A stretch of DNA of 64,000 nt from the NCBI GenBank assembly GCA_045105235.1, contig JBGCDH010000019.1:37860-101859 (forward strand). The letters run 5' to 3'. Positions 8,717-17,419 of this stretch are shown one piece after another (within the stretch, counting starts at the first letter, position 1; each line of letters begins with the position of its first letter). The notes under the pieces are model-generated. The model was not told the DNA's origin, did not search any database, and saw nothing but the letters and a program-made list of their open reading frames with translations. Source of the stretch: GCA-2684655 sp045105235. GTDB lineage: Bacteria; Planctomycetota; UBA1135; UBA2386. The translations under genes and the position numbers were made by a program.

Positions 8717-10432
8717 TTATCTGGCTCTGTCGGCGCGCAGCACGGCGTCGGCCAACCGCTTGCCGAGCCACACCACCGCCGCGGCATCAAACACGAGCTG
8801 CTTGTCCTGCGGCGGCGGATCCAGCGCCTCGACGTGCACCATGTGCTCGTCGGCGGCGGCAAGCGTGCGAACCGCGGCGACCATGTCGACTTCGTTGACA
8901 TCCTTGTGATCGGTCGGCCGCTGCTGGCTGACGAGCCAAAGCAGCTCAGGCAGCTTCAGGTCGCGGCGCGTCGCGGCCACCAGCTCGCCAAGCCACCCGG
9001 CGGCTTTGCGGCGATGCGGCGTCCACGAAGCGTCGTTCTCGCCGACGTGGTAGCAGATGGCACGCAGACGGACCTTGTGCCCCTTCGCTTCGAGCGAGGC
9101 GATCGACTCCCGCACAAACTCCAGCCACTGCGCATACAGGTTGCGGCTCTTCGCGACGCTGCCAGCCGGCGTCCAGTCCACGATCTGCGAGCCGCTGTGC
9201 GTGAACTTGGCAATCGCGACGGCGTCGCCGCGGTTCTTGCCGCTGCGTTTGCCGCTGGGCTTGCCGAGCGCATGCACAAAACTCAACTCCGGGCCAAACG
9301 TGTCGTAGAGACCGGCCGGTCCAAGTGGCTCCCACCCAACAGAGCGATGCACGCCACCGCCAACCACGTAGCGAAAGGCCACGTCGTCGCGATTCTTGCG
9401 CAGGCTACGCCCGCCTTTGACCGAACCAAGGTTCTGCACAAACGCGCGCTCACCCTCCATGTTGCGGTGGCCGGCCATGACGTAGAGGTCCACAACCTCC
9501 CCCTCTCGATAGGGCCACTTGCGAAGCCCGCGCACGGTCGGCTGCCACGCGCCGAGGTCTTCTAGGTAGGCCTGCGCGTAACCCATGCCGTGCTGCAGCT
9601 GGCCCAACGTGCCGTAGTGATAGTGCAGCCCCACGCCGCCGCCGATCTCGACGCCGACGTGCGAGGTCGGCACGTAGCGCGCACGCGCATCGGCCCCGGT
9701 CACCTGCCGCTGCCCCAGTGAGATCGCATGCATGCGCGGCCGCTGATCCATGCCCCAAATGGTCTTCGTGCACAGTTCGCCGATGTAGACGCGCAGATCC
9801 GGAACCTCCAGATCGCGACGCCAGCAGGCAACGAAGCGTTCGAGGTTGTCGCCGTAGCGGTCGCGGAACCCTTCGTCGAACATGTCGTTTTCCCCCTGGT
9901 GCCAGCAGAGGCCCTCCAGCCGCCAGCGCACTCGGCGACGCGTCAGGTCCGCGAGCGCATCACGCACGGTCTTGAGCGCGAGCGGATACATCTCAAAGCC
10001 ACCGGGCTCATCGGGGTTCCAGTCTCGTCCCAGCGTCGTGCCGCCGGCAGCAACCTTGATGATCGCCAGCTTGCACCCGGCTTGCGCCGCCACCTCACGC
10101 GCAAACGTAAGCTCGGGGCCCACCATGCCGCGCACCGGCTGCAGCGGCACCCAGCCCTCCGAGCGCGACTTCTCTTCACGTCCGATGACGTGCCAGAATC
10201 GAACGTCCGGCTGCTCTTCGGCGGCCCCGGCGAATGGCGGAAAGCGGTCCACATCCGCGACCTTGGAATCGGCCCCTTCCATGTTGGACTGACCGGCAAA
10301 CACGAAAACGCGCACCGCGTCTTTGGCAGTACTCTGCTGCGCACGCGCACCGCCCAACACCAGCACAAGCGCGGCCACAAGCGACAGCGCGGAAACGATC
10401 GACCTTGACGGCCACAGCGACACACCATGCAT
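8717..10432 (-). CDS. Secreted tandem SASA-domain (sialate O-acetylesterase-like) esterase
   Basis: The protein has a signal peptide (VSALSLVAALVLVLGG ... ARAQQ) and two SASA/SGNH-like domains. The first has the nucleophile motif FAGQSNMEG and WHQGEND, so it looks active as a carbohydrate acetylesterase. The second repeats the layout but reads AGHRNMEG and YHVGEND: Ser of the GQSNM block is replaced by Arg, suggesting a non-catalytic or binding copy. The ATG at 10432 puts the signal peptide at the N-terminus; a longer frame to 10492 would almost touch the divergent epimerase gene. It likely removes acyl groups from extracellular polysaccharide before further breakdown. Confidence 0.85.
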   Translation of the reverse strand: MHGVSLWPSRSIVSALSLVAALVLVLGGARAQQSTAKDAVRVFVFAGQSNMEGADSKVADVDRFPPFAGAAEEQPDVRFWHVIGREEKSRSEGWVPLQPVRGMVGPELTFAREVAAQAGCKLAIIKVAAGGTTLGRDWNPDEPGGFEMYPLALKTVRDALADLTRRRVRWRLEGLCWHQGENDMFDEGFRDRYGDNLERFVACWRRDLEVPDLRVYIGELCTKTIWGMDQRPRMHAISLGQRQVTGADARARYVPTSHVGVEIGGGVGLHYHYGTLGQLQHGMGYAQAYLEDLGAWQPTVRGLRKWPYREGEVVDLYVMAGHRNMEGERAFVQNLGSVKGGRSLRKNRDDVAFRYVVGGGVHRSVGWEPLGPAGLYDTFGPELSFVHALGKPSGKRSGKNRGDAVAIAKFTHSGSQIVDWTPAGSVAKSRNLYAQWLEFVRESIASLEAKGHKVRLRAICYHVGENDASWTPHRRKAAGWLGELVAATRRDLKLPELLWLVSQQRPTDHKDVNEVDMVAAVRTLAAADEHMVHVEALDPPPQDKQLVFDAAAVVWLGKRLADAVLRADRAR

Positions 10433-10494
10433 GCCGACGAGTGTAGACGGATCGCATGCAGACGGGCGGGCCAACCGACGGTTAGCCTGCACGC

Positions 10495-11346
10495 ATGCGC
10501 GTAGGCATGAACCTGTTGCTGTGGACCACCCACGTCACGGACGAACTGGAACCCAAGCTGGCGTTCGTCAAAGAACTTGGCTTCGACGGCGTCGAGGTGC
10601 CGCTCTTCGAAGGCGATGCCAAGCACTACCGCAAGCTTGCGACGATGCTCGACAGGCTCGGCCTGCAGCGAACCTGCTCGACCGGGCTCGCACCCGAACA
10701 CGACCCGATCTCCGACGACGCTGCCGTGCGCGACGCGGCACGCCAACGCCTACGCTGGGCGATCGAATGCACGCAAGCGCTTGGCGGCAACGTGCTCTGC
10801 GGCCCGCTTCACTCTGCATTCAAGGTCTTCCGCGGACGCGGACCAACGCACGAAGAGATGCTGCGCAGCGCCGAGACGCTGCGCGCCGTCGCCGACGAGG
10901 CGCAGCAAGCCGGCGTGATGCTCGCGCCCGAGGCTCTCAACCGCTTTGAGTGCTACCTTGTCAACACCGCATCGCAACTGCGTGAGCTGTGCCAACTCGC
11001 CGACCACGGCAGCGTGAAGGCGCACTACGACACGCACCACATGCACATCGAGGAGCGCAACGCGCCGGCCGCGATCGCCGACTGCGCACCCGTGCTCGGC
11101 CACGTACACCTAAGCGAAAGCGACCGCGGGGTACCGGGACGGGGACAGGTCGATTGGCGCGGTTCGTTCGCAGCACTTCGCGAATGTGGCTACGACGGCT
11201 GGCTCGTCATCGAGGCCTTCTCGCGCCTGGATCCACAGTTCGCCGCGGACATCCACGTCTGGCGCGACTACTTCGACGAGCCGGAGGACGTCTGCCGTGA
11301 CGGCCTCTCGTTCGTGCGCGGCAGTCTTGAGAAGGGCAGCCTCTAG
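10495..11346 (+). CDS. Sugar phosphate isomerase/epimerase family TIM-barrel protein
   Basis: A 283-residue xylose-isomerase-like TIM barrel. Seen: MRVGMNLLLWT strand, LGFDGVEVPLFE, metal-ligand type segments LAPEALNRFE, HYDTHHMHIEE, GHVHLSESDRG and WLVIEAFS. The E-D-H-E metal set matches D-tagatose/D-psicose 3-epimerase-like and hydroxypyruvate-isomerase-like enzymes. No signal peptide, so cytoplasmic. Homologues near Gfo/Idh/MocA and DUF1080 genes act on keto-sugars, which fits this locus. It ends only 3 bases before the stop of the convergent DUF1080-ThuA gene, so no separate terminator fits between them. Confidence 0.88.
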   Translation: MRVGMNLLLWTTHVTDELEPKLAFVKELGFDGVEVPLFEGDAKHYRKLATMLDRLGLQRTCSTGLAPEHDPISDDAAVRDAARQRLRWAIECTQALGGNVLCGPLHSAFKVFRGRGPTHEEMLRSAETLRAVADEAQQAGVMLAPEALNRFECYLVNTASQLRELCQLADHGSVKAHYDTHHMHIEERNAPAAIADCAPVLGHVHLSESDRGVPGRGQVDWRGSFAALRECGYDGWLVIEAFSRLDPQFAADIHVWRDYFDEPEDVCRDGLSFVRGSLEKGSL

Positions 11347-11349
11347 AGC

Positions 11350-13248
11350 TCAGCGCGCCATGGCATCCAGCAGCTGCTGCACGCGCTCGCGCGCGAAGCC
11401 GCGCTTGGGAACCGCGCCCATGTGCTCCTGCAGCGCAGCCAAGTCGGGCGTAGCCGACGCGACGCCGGCAGCAGGAACTTCGATCCCGGCGGCCCACACA
11501 ATCGCGTTGAGGACCAGCTTGCGCACGTCGTCCTGCGCCCAGTTCCAGTGCACGTGCCCGCCGGTGAAGCCAAACGACCGGCCGCCATCGGCACGCTTGT
11601 AGGCCCACGCGACGTGCTGTGGCTCACCGGCAGCGACCGCGCGCCGCACCGCCGGATTGCCGCTGTGAGGGCCGTCCTTGCGGGACATGGTCGCCGCCGG
11701 CGCCACCGCCGACAGGATGGGCGTCACGCCCTCCATACCGGGGCGAAAGCGCATGTGGAAATACCACTCGTCGCGCAGCGCAAACGGCTCGACGCCGCGC
11801 GTCACAGGGTGATCCGGCAGCGCAACAAAGTCAGCCGTCCAGATCGGATTGACCGACCAATGCGTTTCGAAGCCGCCGCCGAGCCAGTTGCGGAACCTCA
11901 CCCCGACGTTGCCGCTCGGCACTTCAACGGCGTAGTGCAAACACACCAGCGACGCGCCGCGCTGCATCTCGGCCTCGACTTCATCTAGGTGACGAAGCAT
12001 GGGATGGCGCCCGCCGCCGTCCGCGAACACAACGATCGCGTCCGCGTCACGCAGAGCCGAAGGGTCCGCAGGCCAAAGGTCGTGCACCTCAACGTCAAGC
12101 GCCAGATCGCTTGCAGCGAGCGCCTTGGCGAGCAGCTTGCAGCCGGCGCGATGTTCGTGCGCGCCGTAGCCGTGGCTTTGCGCACCCGCCAAGAACACCA
12201 CGCGACGCCGGCGATCGGGATCGCGTTGTTGCACCCAGATGTTGCGATAGGAAACCGGATTGCCGTGATCCTGCAAATACAGGCCGCCAGCGGAGTCGCT
12301 TTCCTTGCGCTTGGCTGCCGCCGTCACGCGCGGCAGCTCGACGTCGTCGTGCACGAGGATGCCATTGAGGTGCACCGTCGCGCGGGCGTTGCGCACTTTC
12401 TTGAGCCCGCGCCAACGCGCCGCCGTGAACTCGATGTCGTAGGTCTGCCACTGCCCAGGCGGCAGGCACGCGTTGAGGATCGGCGCAGCAACGGAGTAGA
12501 CGCCACCGCATTCGTTGTTCTCGCCAAGAAGACCAAACGAGTCGAGAACCTGGCACTCGTAGCGCCCCTGCAGGTAGACGCCGCTGTTGCCGCGCCCCTG
12601 ACCGCGACGCGCAGGCTGAAACGGCGTCCTGAACTCCAGGTGCAATCGATGGTCCGCGAACCGCTGTCGCGAATCGCAGCCGACGGCCAAGGTGCTATCA
12701 TCGCGCAACCGCCCGCCGTGGAAGCCTTCGGCCGAGGAGCCGTCGAAGAGCACGGTCGCACCTTGGGGCGGCTTTGCACCGAGCGTCGAACTCTTGCGCA
12801 CGACCCGCTGCAGCCGACCGAGGCTTTCGCCGTCCTTGCTGGTCACGCGCAGGTCGCCGCCCGCGAGAACCAGCGCCCAGCTACCGAAAGCGAACTCGGC
12901 GCCCTTGGCAGTGAACGCAGCGCCGGTTTCCCCAACCCGATCGTCGCGCTGCGCACCGGCGCCCGGCAAGCCGCCGCGATACAGAACGCAGCGCAGCTTG
13001 GCGGCCTGGCCAGCTTTTCCCTGGCTGTCGATGCGCGCTATCAGCTGCGCGCCGTAGGCAACCGCTGGAGCAGCGGCTGGCGCACCGGCTGGCGCACCAC
13101 CTTCGTCGCCCGCAGGCACGCGCAGCATGCCGACGTATTCACCCTGAGCCTGTTCCAATTGGACGCGAAGCGAATCGACGTCCTGGGCAGAAGCAGCCGC
13201 GAGTGCGAATGATGCGGCGAAGAGCCAATCCATGATGCGGCGAGCCAT
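11350..13248 (-). CDS. Secreted DUF1080 (3-keto-disaccharide hydrolase-like) - ThuA fusion protein
   Basis: A 632-residue exported protein (signal MDWLFAASFALAAASA; the M at residue 6 is an alternative start). Residues about 20-150 are a family-specific N-terminal region. Residues about 165-340 are a DUF1080 jelly roll with VLFDGSS, FRTPFQPARRGQGRGNSGVYLQG split around GNSGVYLQGRYE, CGGVYSVAAP and YRNIWVQ. From about 345 to 590 a ThuA-like glutamine-amidotransferase fold is seen (VVFLAGAQSHGYGAHEH, CLHYAVEVP, FALRDEWYFHMRF, GGHVHWNWAQDD). DUF1080 proteins hydrolyse 3-keto-glycosides, and ThuA is tied to trehalose/disaccharide use. The fusion places both outside the cytoplasm, in line with the exported oxidoreductase at 7382. 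Confidence 0.87.
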   Translation of the reverse strand: MARRIMDWLFAASFALAAASAQDVDSLRVQLEQAQGEYVGMLRVPAGDEGGAPAGAPAAAPAVAYGAQLIARIDSQGKAGQAAKLRCVLYRGGLPGAGAQRDDRVGETGAAFTAKGAEFAFGSWALVLAGGDLRVTSKDGESLGRLQRVVRKSSTLGAKPPQGATVLFDGSSAEGFHGGRLRDDSTLAVGCDSRQRFADHRLHLEFRTPFQPARRGQGRGNSGVYLQGRYECQVLDSFGLLGENNECGGVYSVAAPILNACLPPGQWQTYDIEFTAARWRGLKKVRNARATVHLNGILVHDDVELPRVTAAAKRKESDSAGGLYLQDHGNPVSYRNIWVQQRDPDRRRRVVFLAGAQSHGYGAHEHRAGCKLLAKALAASDLALDVEVHDLWPADPSALRDADAIVVFADGGGRHPMLRHLDEVEAEMQRGASLVCLHYAVEVPSGNVGVRFRNWLGGGFETHWSVNPIWTADFVALPDHPVTRGVEPFALRDEWYFHMRFRPGMEGVTPILSAVAPAATMSRKDGPHSGNPAVRRAVAAGEPQHVAWAYKRADGGRSFGFTGGHVHWNWAQDDVRKLVLNAIVWAAGIEVPAAGVASATPDLAALQEHMGAVPKRGFARERVQQLLDAMAR

Positions 13249-13325
13249 ACGCCCATTGGACCCCGCATCAGCACGTGCGCCAATACTCCCGCCAAAACCC
13301 CGAGGGTCGACAGCCCCTCCAGCCT

Positions 13326-14447
13326 CTAGGCCAGGTGCCGTTTGGCCTTCTTGGCGAGCCGCAGCAGGCGCGCCGGCCGATTCGTCAAGATGCCGTGCAC
13401 GCCGAGTTCCATCATGCGGCGCGACTCCGAGCGGCTGTCAAACGTCCAGGCGAGCAGGTCGATCTTGGCTGCGTTGGCATCCCCTTCGGCCAGCGACTTC
13501 ATGTCGTCGGCAACGAGCTGCTGGTAGATGCTCCAACCGCTCCACGTCAAGACGGGCCGGCCGACCGCCGCGACGCAGCTGTTGAGCTGCTGAGCCCGGG
13601 CGACCGCGCTGTAGCGCGACGGGTCGCGCACAATGCCCGGCGGCAGCTCGGTATCGAGACACAGGTCGATGTCGGGTGCGACGGCCTGGATGGCTGCGAA
13701 GACCTCGGTATGCGGCGTCATCCAAACCGCACGAAACGACGCCGAATGCGCCGCCAGCACCTGCTGCATCGCGCGCACCAGCGGCACAGCAAACTCCGCG
13801 CGGTCCTTCGGCACTTTCAGATCGAGAAACACCGCCTTGAGCTTGCTGCGGGTGCGCGCCCATTCGACGAACTCGGCAAACGTCGGGATGTGCGCCGAGA
13901 CCCGCCACTGGAAAAAGAACAGCACCTTGCGGCTGTAGCCGTAGCAACGACGCAGCTGCTCCAGGCTTAGCTCGTCGACGAAACACCGCTCGTCCTCCCA
14001 GATCCGCGGAGCCGTCGGTGCATAGCGAACTCCCGGCTCGACGCCGAGCTGCCGCGCCAAAGCCACCGTGTCGTTCGGGTCCCAGTCATGCCACAGGACC
14101 GGCACACCATCGCTGGTTAGACAGACATCGATCTCGAGCGCATTCGCCCCTTCTTTGTCGACCGCACGCGCACACGACTCGAGGGTGTTCTCGACGACTT
14201 TGTAGGGCGCGCCGCGATGTCCGACGATCCACAGCGGGCTGCTGCCGGCGTCGTCCACATCGCTGCGGCTCGCCCAGCGGGTTGAGAATCGCTCCGAAAA
14301 CCTGCGCACCGCGTCCGCCATGCGCCGCACGCCTGCTTCGGCACGCAGCGCAGCGCGCTTTCCTGCGCGCACGGGTGCGGCTCCGCGGCGTCGCTCGCTT
14401 CGGCCGAATCGTTCCGCCACGCGCATCAGGCCATTCCGCTCTGCCAT
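13326..14447 (-). CDS. Glycerophosphodiester phosphodiesterase
   Basis: Hydrolyses glycerophosphodiesters to glycerol-3-phosphate and an alcohol. Seen in order: VGHRGAPYKVVENTLESC (catalytic His and Glu block), LEIDVCLTSDGVPVLWHD (metal ligands and second His), FLDLKVP, LLAWTFD and GILTNRPARL, all standard GDPD motifs. Length 373, longer than minimal GDPDs because of a basic 70-residue N-terminal extension without a clear signal peptide. A later start is possible. The ATG lies 6 bases after the purB stop, so both genes are probably one transcript. Confidence 0.9.
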   Translation of the reverse strand: MAERNGLMRVAERFGRSERRRGAAPVRAGKRAALRAEAGVRRMADAVRRFSERFSTRWASRSDVDDAGSSPLWIVGHRGAPYKVVENTLESCARAVDKEGANALEIDVCLTSDGVPVLWHDWDPNDTVALARQLGVEPGVRYAPTAPRIWEDERCFVDELSLEQLRRCYGYSRKVLFFFQWRVSAHIPTFAEFVEWARTRSKLKAVFLDLKVPKDRAEFAVPLVRAMQQVLAAHSASFRAVWMTPHTEVFAAIQAVAPDIDLCLDTELPPGIVRDPSRYSAVARAQQLNSCVAAVGRPVLTWSGWSIYQQLVADDMKSLAEGDANAAKIDLLAWTFDSRSESRRMMELGVHGILTNRPARLLRLAKKAKRHLA

Positions 14448-14453
14448 TGCGGA

Positions 14454-15887
14454 TCAGACGCGGATGTCGCTTTCGAGTTCGCGGGCGGGTGCCGTCGCGA
14501 TGCGTGGAGCGATCTCGTTGGCGACAAACGCGTCCACCTGCTCCGCCGAACGCCCCACGAACCGGCTCGGCTGCAGCAGGTCTGGCAGCCGATCCTTGAT
14601 GCTCGCAAAGACCGGATCGGCAGCAATCAACTCCATCAACGGATTCGGCTTGCCCTCCGCCTTGACGGCATGCGCAGCCGCTCTGCTGTGCACGCGCACG
14701 CGTTCGTGCAGGTCCTGGCGATCGCCTCCGGCGGCAACGCCCGCCATCAGGATTTCCTCGGTCGCCAAGAACGGCAGCTGCTCATCCAGCTTGCGCTCGA
14801 TGACCTTTGGGTAGACGACCAGTCCCTTGGTGACGTTCTCCACCAGCATCAGGATGCCGTCAATCGCCAGAAACGACTCGGGCAACGCGATCCGCCGGAT
14901 CGCAGAGTCGTCGAGCGTGCGCTCGAGCCACTGCACCGATGCCGTGTGCGCGCTCGTATTGGTCGCCTCGATAACGTAGCGCGCCAGCGAGTTCACGCGC
15001 TCGCAGCGCATCGGGTTCTTCTTGTAGGCCATCGCCGAGCTGCCAATCTGCTTGGACTCACTGGGCTCCTCGATCTCTCCCTCGTGCGACAAAAGCCGCA
15101 GATCGTTGGCGAACTTCGCGGCCGACTGCGCCACGGCAGAGAGCGACTGATGGATCGTCCAGTCGATCTTGCGCGTGTAGGTCTGACCGCTGACCGGAAT
15201 CGAGCGCTCGAAGCCCATGCCCTTGGTGACCAGGCGATCGAGTTCTTCGACCTTCTGATGATCGCCGTCCGCCAGCATCAAGAACGTCGCCTGCGTCCCG
15301 GTCGTGCCCTTGACGCCTCGGAACGGCAGCCACTCGATCACCCGTCGCAGCTCGTCGAAATCGAGCGCGAAATCTTGCGCCCACAGGCACGCGCGCTTGC
15401 CGACGGTCACCGGCTGCGCGACCTGGAAGTGCGTGTAGCCAAGGCACGGCTGGCTGCGCCACTCCGACGCAAACGCAGCGAGATTCTTCATCACGGCGGC
15501 GAGTCGCTGCTCGAGCAGCTGCAGGGCGCGCCGATAGATGACGAGGTCGGCATTGTCGGTAACGAAGCAGCTGGTCGCGCCAAGATGGATGATCGGCTTG
15601 GCCGAGGGCGCCAGCTCACCGAAGTGGTGCACGTGCGCCATCACGTCGTGACGCAGCTCCTTCTCGAGTTCGGCTACCCGATCCCAGTCAAACGTGTCGC
15701 GGTGCTTCTTGAGCTCCTCGATTTGCGCGGTCGTCACCGGCAGACCGAGCTGTCGCTCCGCATCCGCAAGCTGGATCCATAGGTCACGCCAGGCGGTATG
15801 CCGCTGACGTGGCGAAAACAGGCGAGCCATGTCGCGGCTCGCGTAGCGTTCGATAAGAGGGTGGTCGAAGCGGTCACCGCGTTCCAT
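14454..15887 (-). CDS. purB: Adenylosuccinate lyase
   Basis: Catalyses two fumarate-releasing steps of purine synthesis (SAICAR to AICAR, adenylosuccinate to AMP) in the cytoplasm. The fumarase/aspartase superfamily signature GSSAMAYKKNPMRCERV is present, with LGATSCFVTDN and TYTRKIDW earlier. From ATG 15887 (MERGDRFDHPLIERYASRDM) the length is 477, usual for the longer PurB type. ATG 15896 (MVAMERGD) is equally possible. The open frame continues upstream to 16079, but that part runs through a repetitive intergenic element and is not protein-like. Followed closely by the GDPD gene. Confidence 0.95.
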   Translation of the reverse strand: MERGDRFDHPLIERYASRDMARLFSPRQRHTAWRDLWIQLADAERQLGLPVTTAQIEELKKHRDTFDWDRVAELEKELRHDVMAHVHHFGELAPSAKPIIHLGATSCFVTDNADLVIYRRALQLLEQRLAAVMKNLAAFASEWRSQPCLGYTHFQVAQPVTVGKRACLWAQDFALDFDELRRVIEWLPFRGVKGTTGTQATFLMLADGDHQKVEELDRLVTKGMGFERSIPVSGQTYTRKIDWTIHQSLSAVAQSAAKFANDLRLLSHEGEIEEPSESKQIGSSAMAYKKNPMRCERVNSLARYVIEATNTSAHTASVQWLERTLDDSAIRRIALPESFLAIDGILMLVENVTKGLVVYPKVIERKLDEQLPFLATEEILMAGVAAGGDRQDLHERVRVHSRAAAHAVKAEGKPNPLMELIAADPVFASIKDRLPDLLQPSRFVGRSAEQVDAFVANEIAPRIATAPARELESDIRV

Positions 15888-15979
15888 GGCGACCATCGAA
15901 CAGAAGAACGGGCCGCTGCGCCACGATCGTGCGATCGCGATGCGGCGGCCCGCCCAGTTTTCTCGTCGGCGTCCTTGTC

Positions 15980-16138
15980 TAGCGCATCTGGAAGACGGGG
16001 CCTTATCCGGGATGGGAGGGCGTTCGTCGCAAGGCGTAGCGACGAATGCACGTTCCCTCTTTCTGCCGAGGAGCAGCAACGCCGCGACGGGCGTCTTCGC
16101 GCCCGTGCAAGGACCCCGATATCAGATGCACGACACTA
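15980..16138. repeat. Intergenic TIR repeat, copy A
   Basis: Bounded by GCATCTG (15984-15990) and CAGATGC (16123-16129), followed by ACGACACTA. Inside, TTCGTCGC (16023-16030) pairs with GCGACGAA (16039-16046), and ACGGGCG pairs with CGCCCGT around a TCTTCG loop. The internal order and most bases match copy C at 52563-52741, and the ends match copy B at 45782-45891. The right end supplies the TAG stop of the minus-strand gene at 16136. Confidence 0.85.
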
Positions 16139-16702
16139 GCGGCAGCCGCTGACCCAGACGCGGCGCTCGCGGTTTTCCCAGCGAGCCGGGATCCAGACGC
16201 GCTCGAAACAAGCCGCCTGGACGATGCCCCACGAGCGGCGACCGCAGCGATCGTAGACCCAGCCACGCACCGCCGGGACGTGCTGCTGGTCCCAGAAGCC
16301 CGGCACCAACACGCGCTCGCAGCGGGTCACCCACCTACCGACGGTTCGGCCGAGGGTTCTACCGACGGTTCTACCGACGCTCCGGCCGACAACGCGACTG
16401 CGGTGGCTCTGCCCTTGCCGAACACTGCGCCGCTCGAAGCTCGAACCGCTGCGAACCTGGCGCGCCGGGCGCCTGCCCTGACGAGCGGGGGTCCCGCGCA
16501 CAGAGCCCACGCGACGGTTGTCGCGAACAATCTGGCCCGACCGAACCGCGCGCTGGCTGGATGCGCCGCGAACGTTCTGCTGGGCGGCGACGACCTTGCC
16601 ACGCGGTGCCGTCCGGGCGTTGCCGCGATCGCGGAACTGCGCCGGGAGCGAGAAGGCAGCGCCAAACAGGGCCGCCACGAAGAGCACGTGGAATCGTTTC
16701 AT
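16136..16702 (-). CDS. Secreted, highly basic protein with VGRT repeats and W-P-W motifs
   Basis: Not assigned to a family. From the ATG at 16702 it starts MKRFHVLFVAALFGAAFS, a clear signal peptide ending LPAQ. The mature part is very Arg-rich (QGRRPARQVRSG, then VGRSVGRTVGRTLGRTVGR, a short-period repeat). The last 55 residues contain two similar blocks, VLVPGFWDQQHVPAVRGW and RVWIPARWENRERRVW, i.e. W-x-P-x-x-W type units with paired cysteines, a pattern common in planctomycete exported proteins of unknown role. The stop lies inside the end of repeat copy A. Confidence 0.65.
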   Translation of the reverse strand: MKRFHVLFVAALFGAAFSLPAQFRDRGNARTAPRGKVVAAQQNVRGASSQRAVRSGQIVRDNRRVGSVRGTPARQGRRPARQVRSGSSFERRSVRQGQSHRSRVVGRSVGRTVGRTLGRTVGRWVTRCERVLVPGFWDQQHVPAVRGWVYDRCGRRSWGIVQAACFERVWIPARWENRERRVWVSGCR

Positions 16703-16833
16703 GACTCCCACACAGCGCCTCAAGAGCCCGCGACGTTGCGCCCAGCCCGTCAAAAACACGACGTAAACCTTTATTAGCTCAAACGATACACCGAGTGCAC
16801 CCCAAACAGGTCACAACCTCGATGCGAACGCCG

Positions 16834-17322
16834 TCAGCCTGCGTAGGTCTCGAAGGCGCTGGTGCCGATCCCCCCCAGCAAGCACAGCCAGGCAGCCAGA
16901 GGCACCCGGGCACGGCGACCGGAGACGCCACGGAGCACCAGGACAGCAAACGCGGCACCGAAAGCGTCGGAGCCGAGATCCACGATCGAGCAGACTCTAC
17001 CTGGCACGTAGGACTGGTGCAGTTCGTCGATCGCCCCGTAGAGCGCCGCCAGGAAAAACGCGGCCCACGAGCGGCGCAGCCAACCGCCCCCCTCACCAAG
17101 GCTGCCGTCGTGCTGACGCCGCGACGAAGCCGACCACGCAAGCCAGAACGCACTCCCGAGCGCCGCGTAGGCGACCACGTGGGCACCGTTGTGCAAAAGC
17201 GCTTCCGCCGCCGCCACCGGCGCCGTGCCGAGCTGACACGACGAGGACCACCAGAGCGTCGCCATGCCCGCGATCGGCACGAGCGACCGCAGCGGCCTCG
17301 GCACTCGGTGCCAGAGCCGCAT
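16834..17322 (-). CDS. VanZ-like membrane protein
   Basis: Small integral membrane protein (162 residues from ATG 17322). VanZ hallmarks are seen: HNGAHVVAYAALGSAFW, then YGAIDELHQSYVPGR and DLGSDAFGAAFA, with about four hydrophobic segments. VanZ homologues are linked to low-level teicoplanin resistance, but most have no known job. The frame stays open to a TTG at 17463, which would overlap the upstream kinase gene by 44 bases through a low-complexity Ala/Asp/Glu stretch; the shorter start is preferred. Confidence 0.75.
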   Translation of the reverse strand: MRLWHRVPRPLRSLVPIAGMATLWWSSSCQLGTAPVAAAEALLHNGAHVVAYAALGSAFWLAWSASSRRQHDGSLGEGGGWLRRSWAAFFLAALYGAIDELHQSYVPGRVCSIVDLGSDAFGAAFAVLVLRGVSGRRARVPLAAWLCLLGGIGTSAFETYAG

Positions 17323-17419
17323 GAGACGAAGAAGTAGGCCGCAGCGGTCCGGGCCCGCGGTGCCACTGCCGCGGGCCGCGGCGTCGGCTTCGGCGTCGGC
17401 TTCGGCGAAGTGCTCAGAC

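Noticed and set aside
15980..16138. N-terminal extension of PurB through repeat copy A
   Set aside because: The extension lies mostly in a repeated non-coding element and PurB proteins start at the MERGD region.
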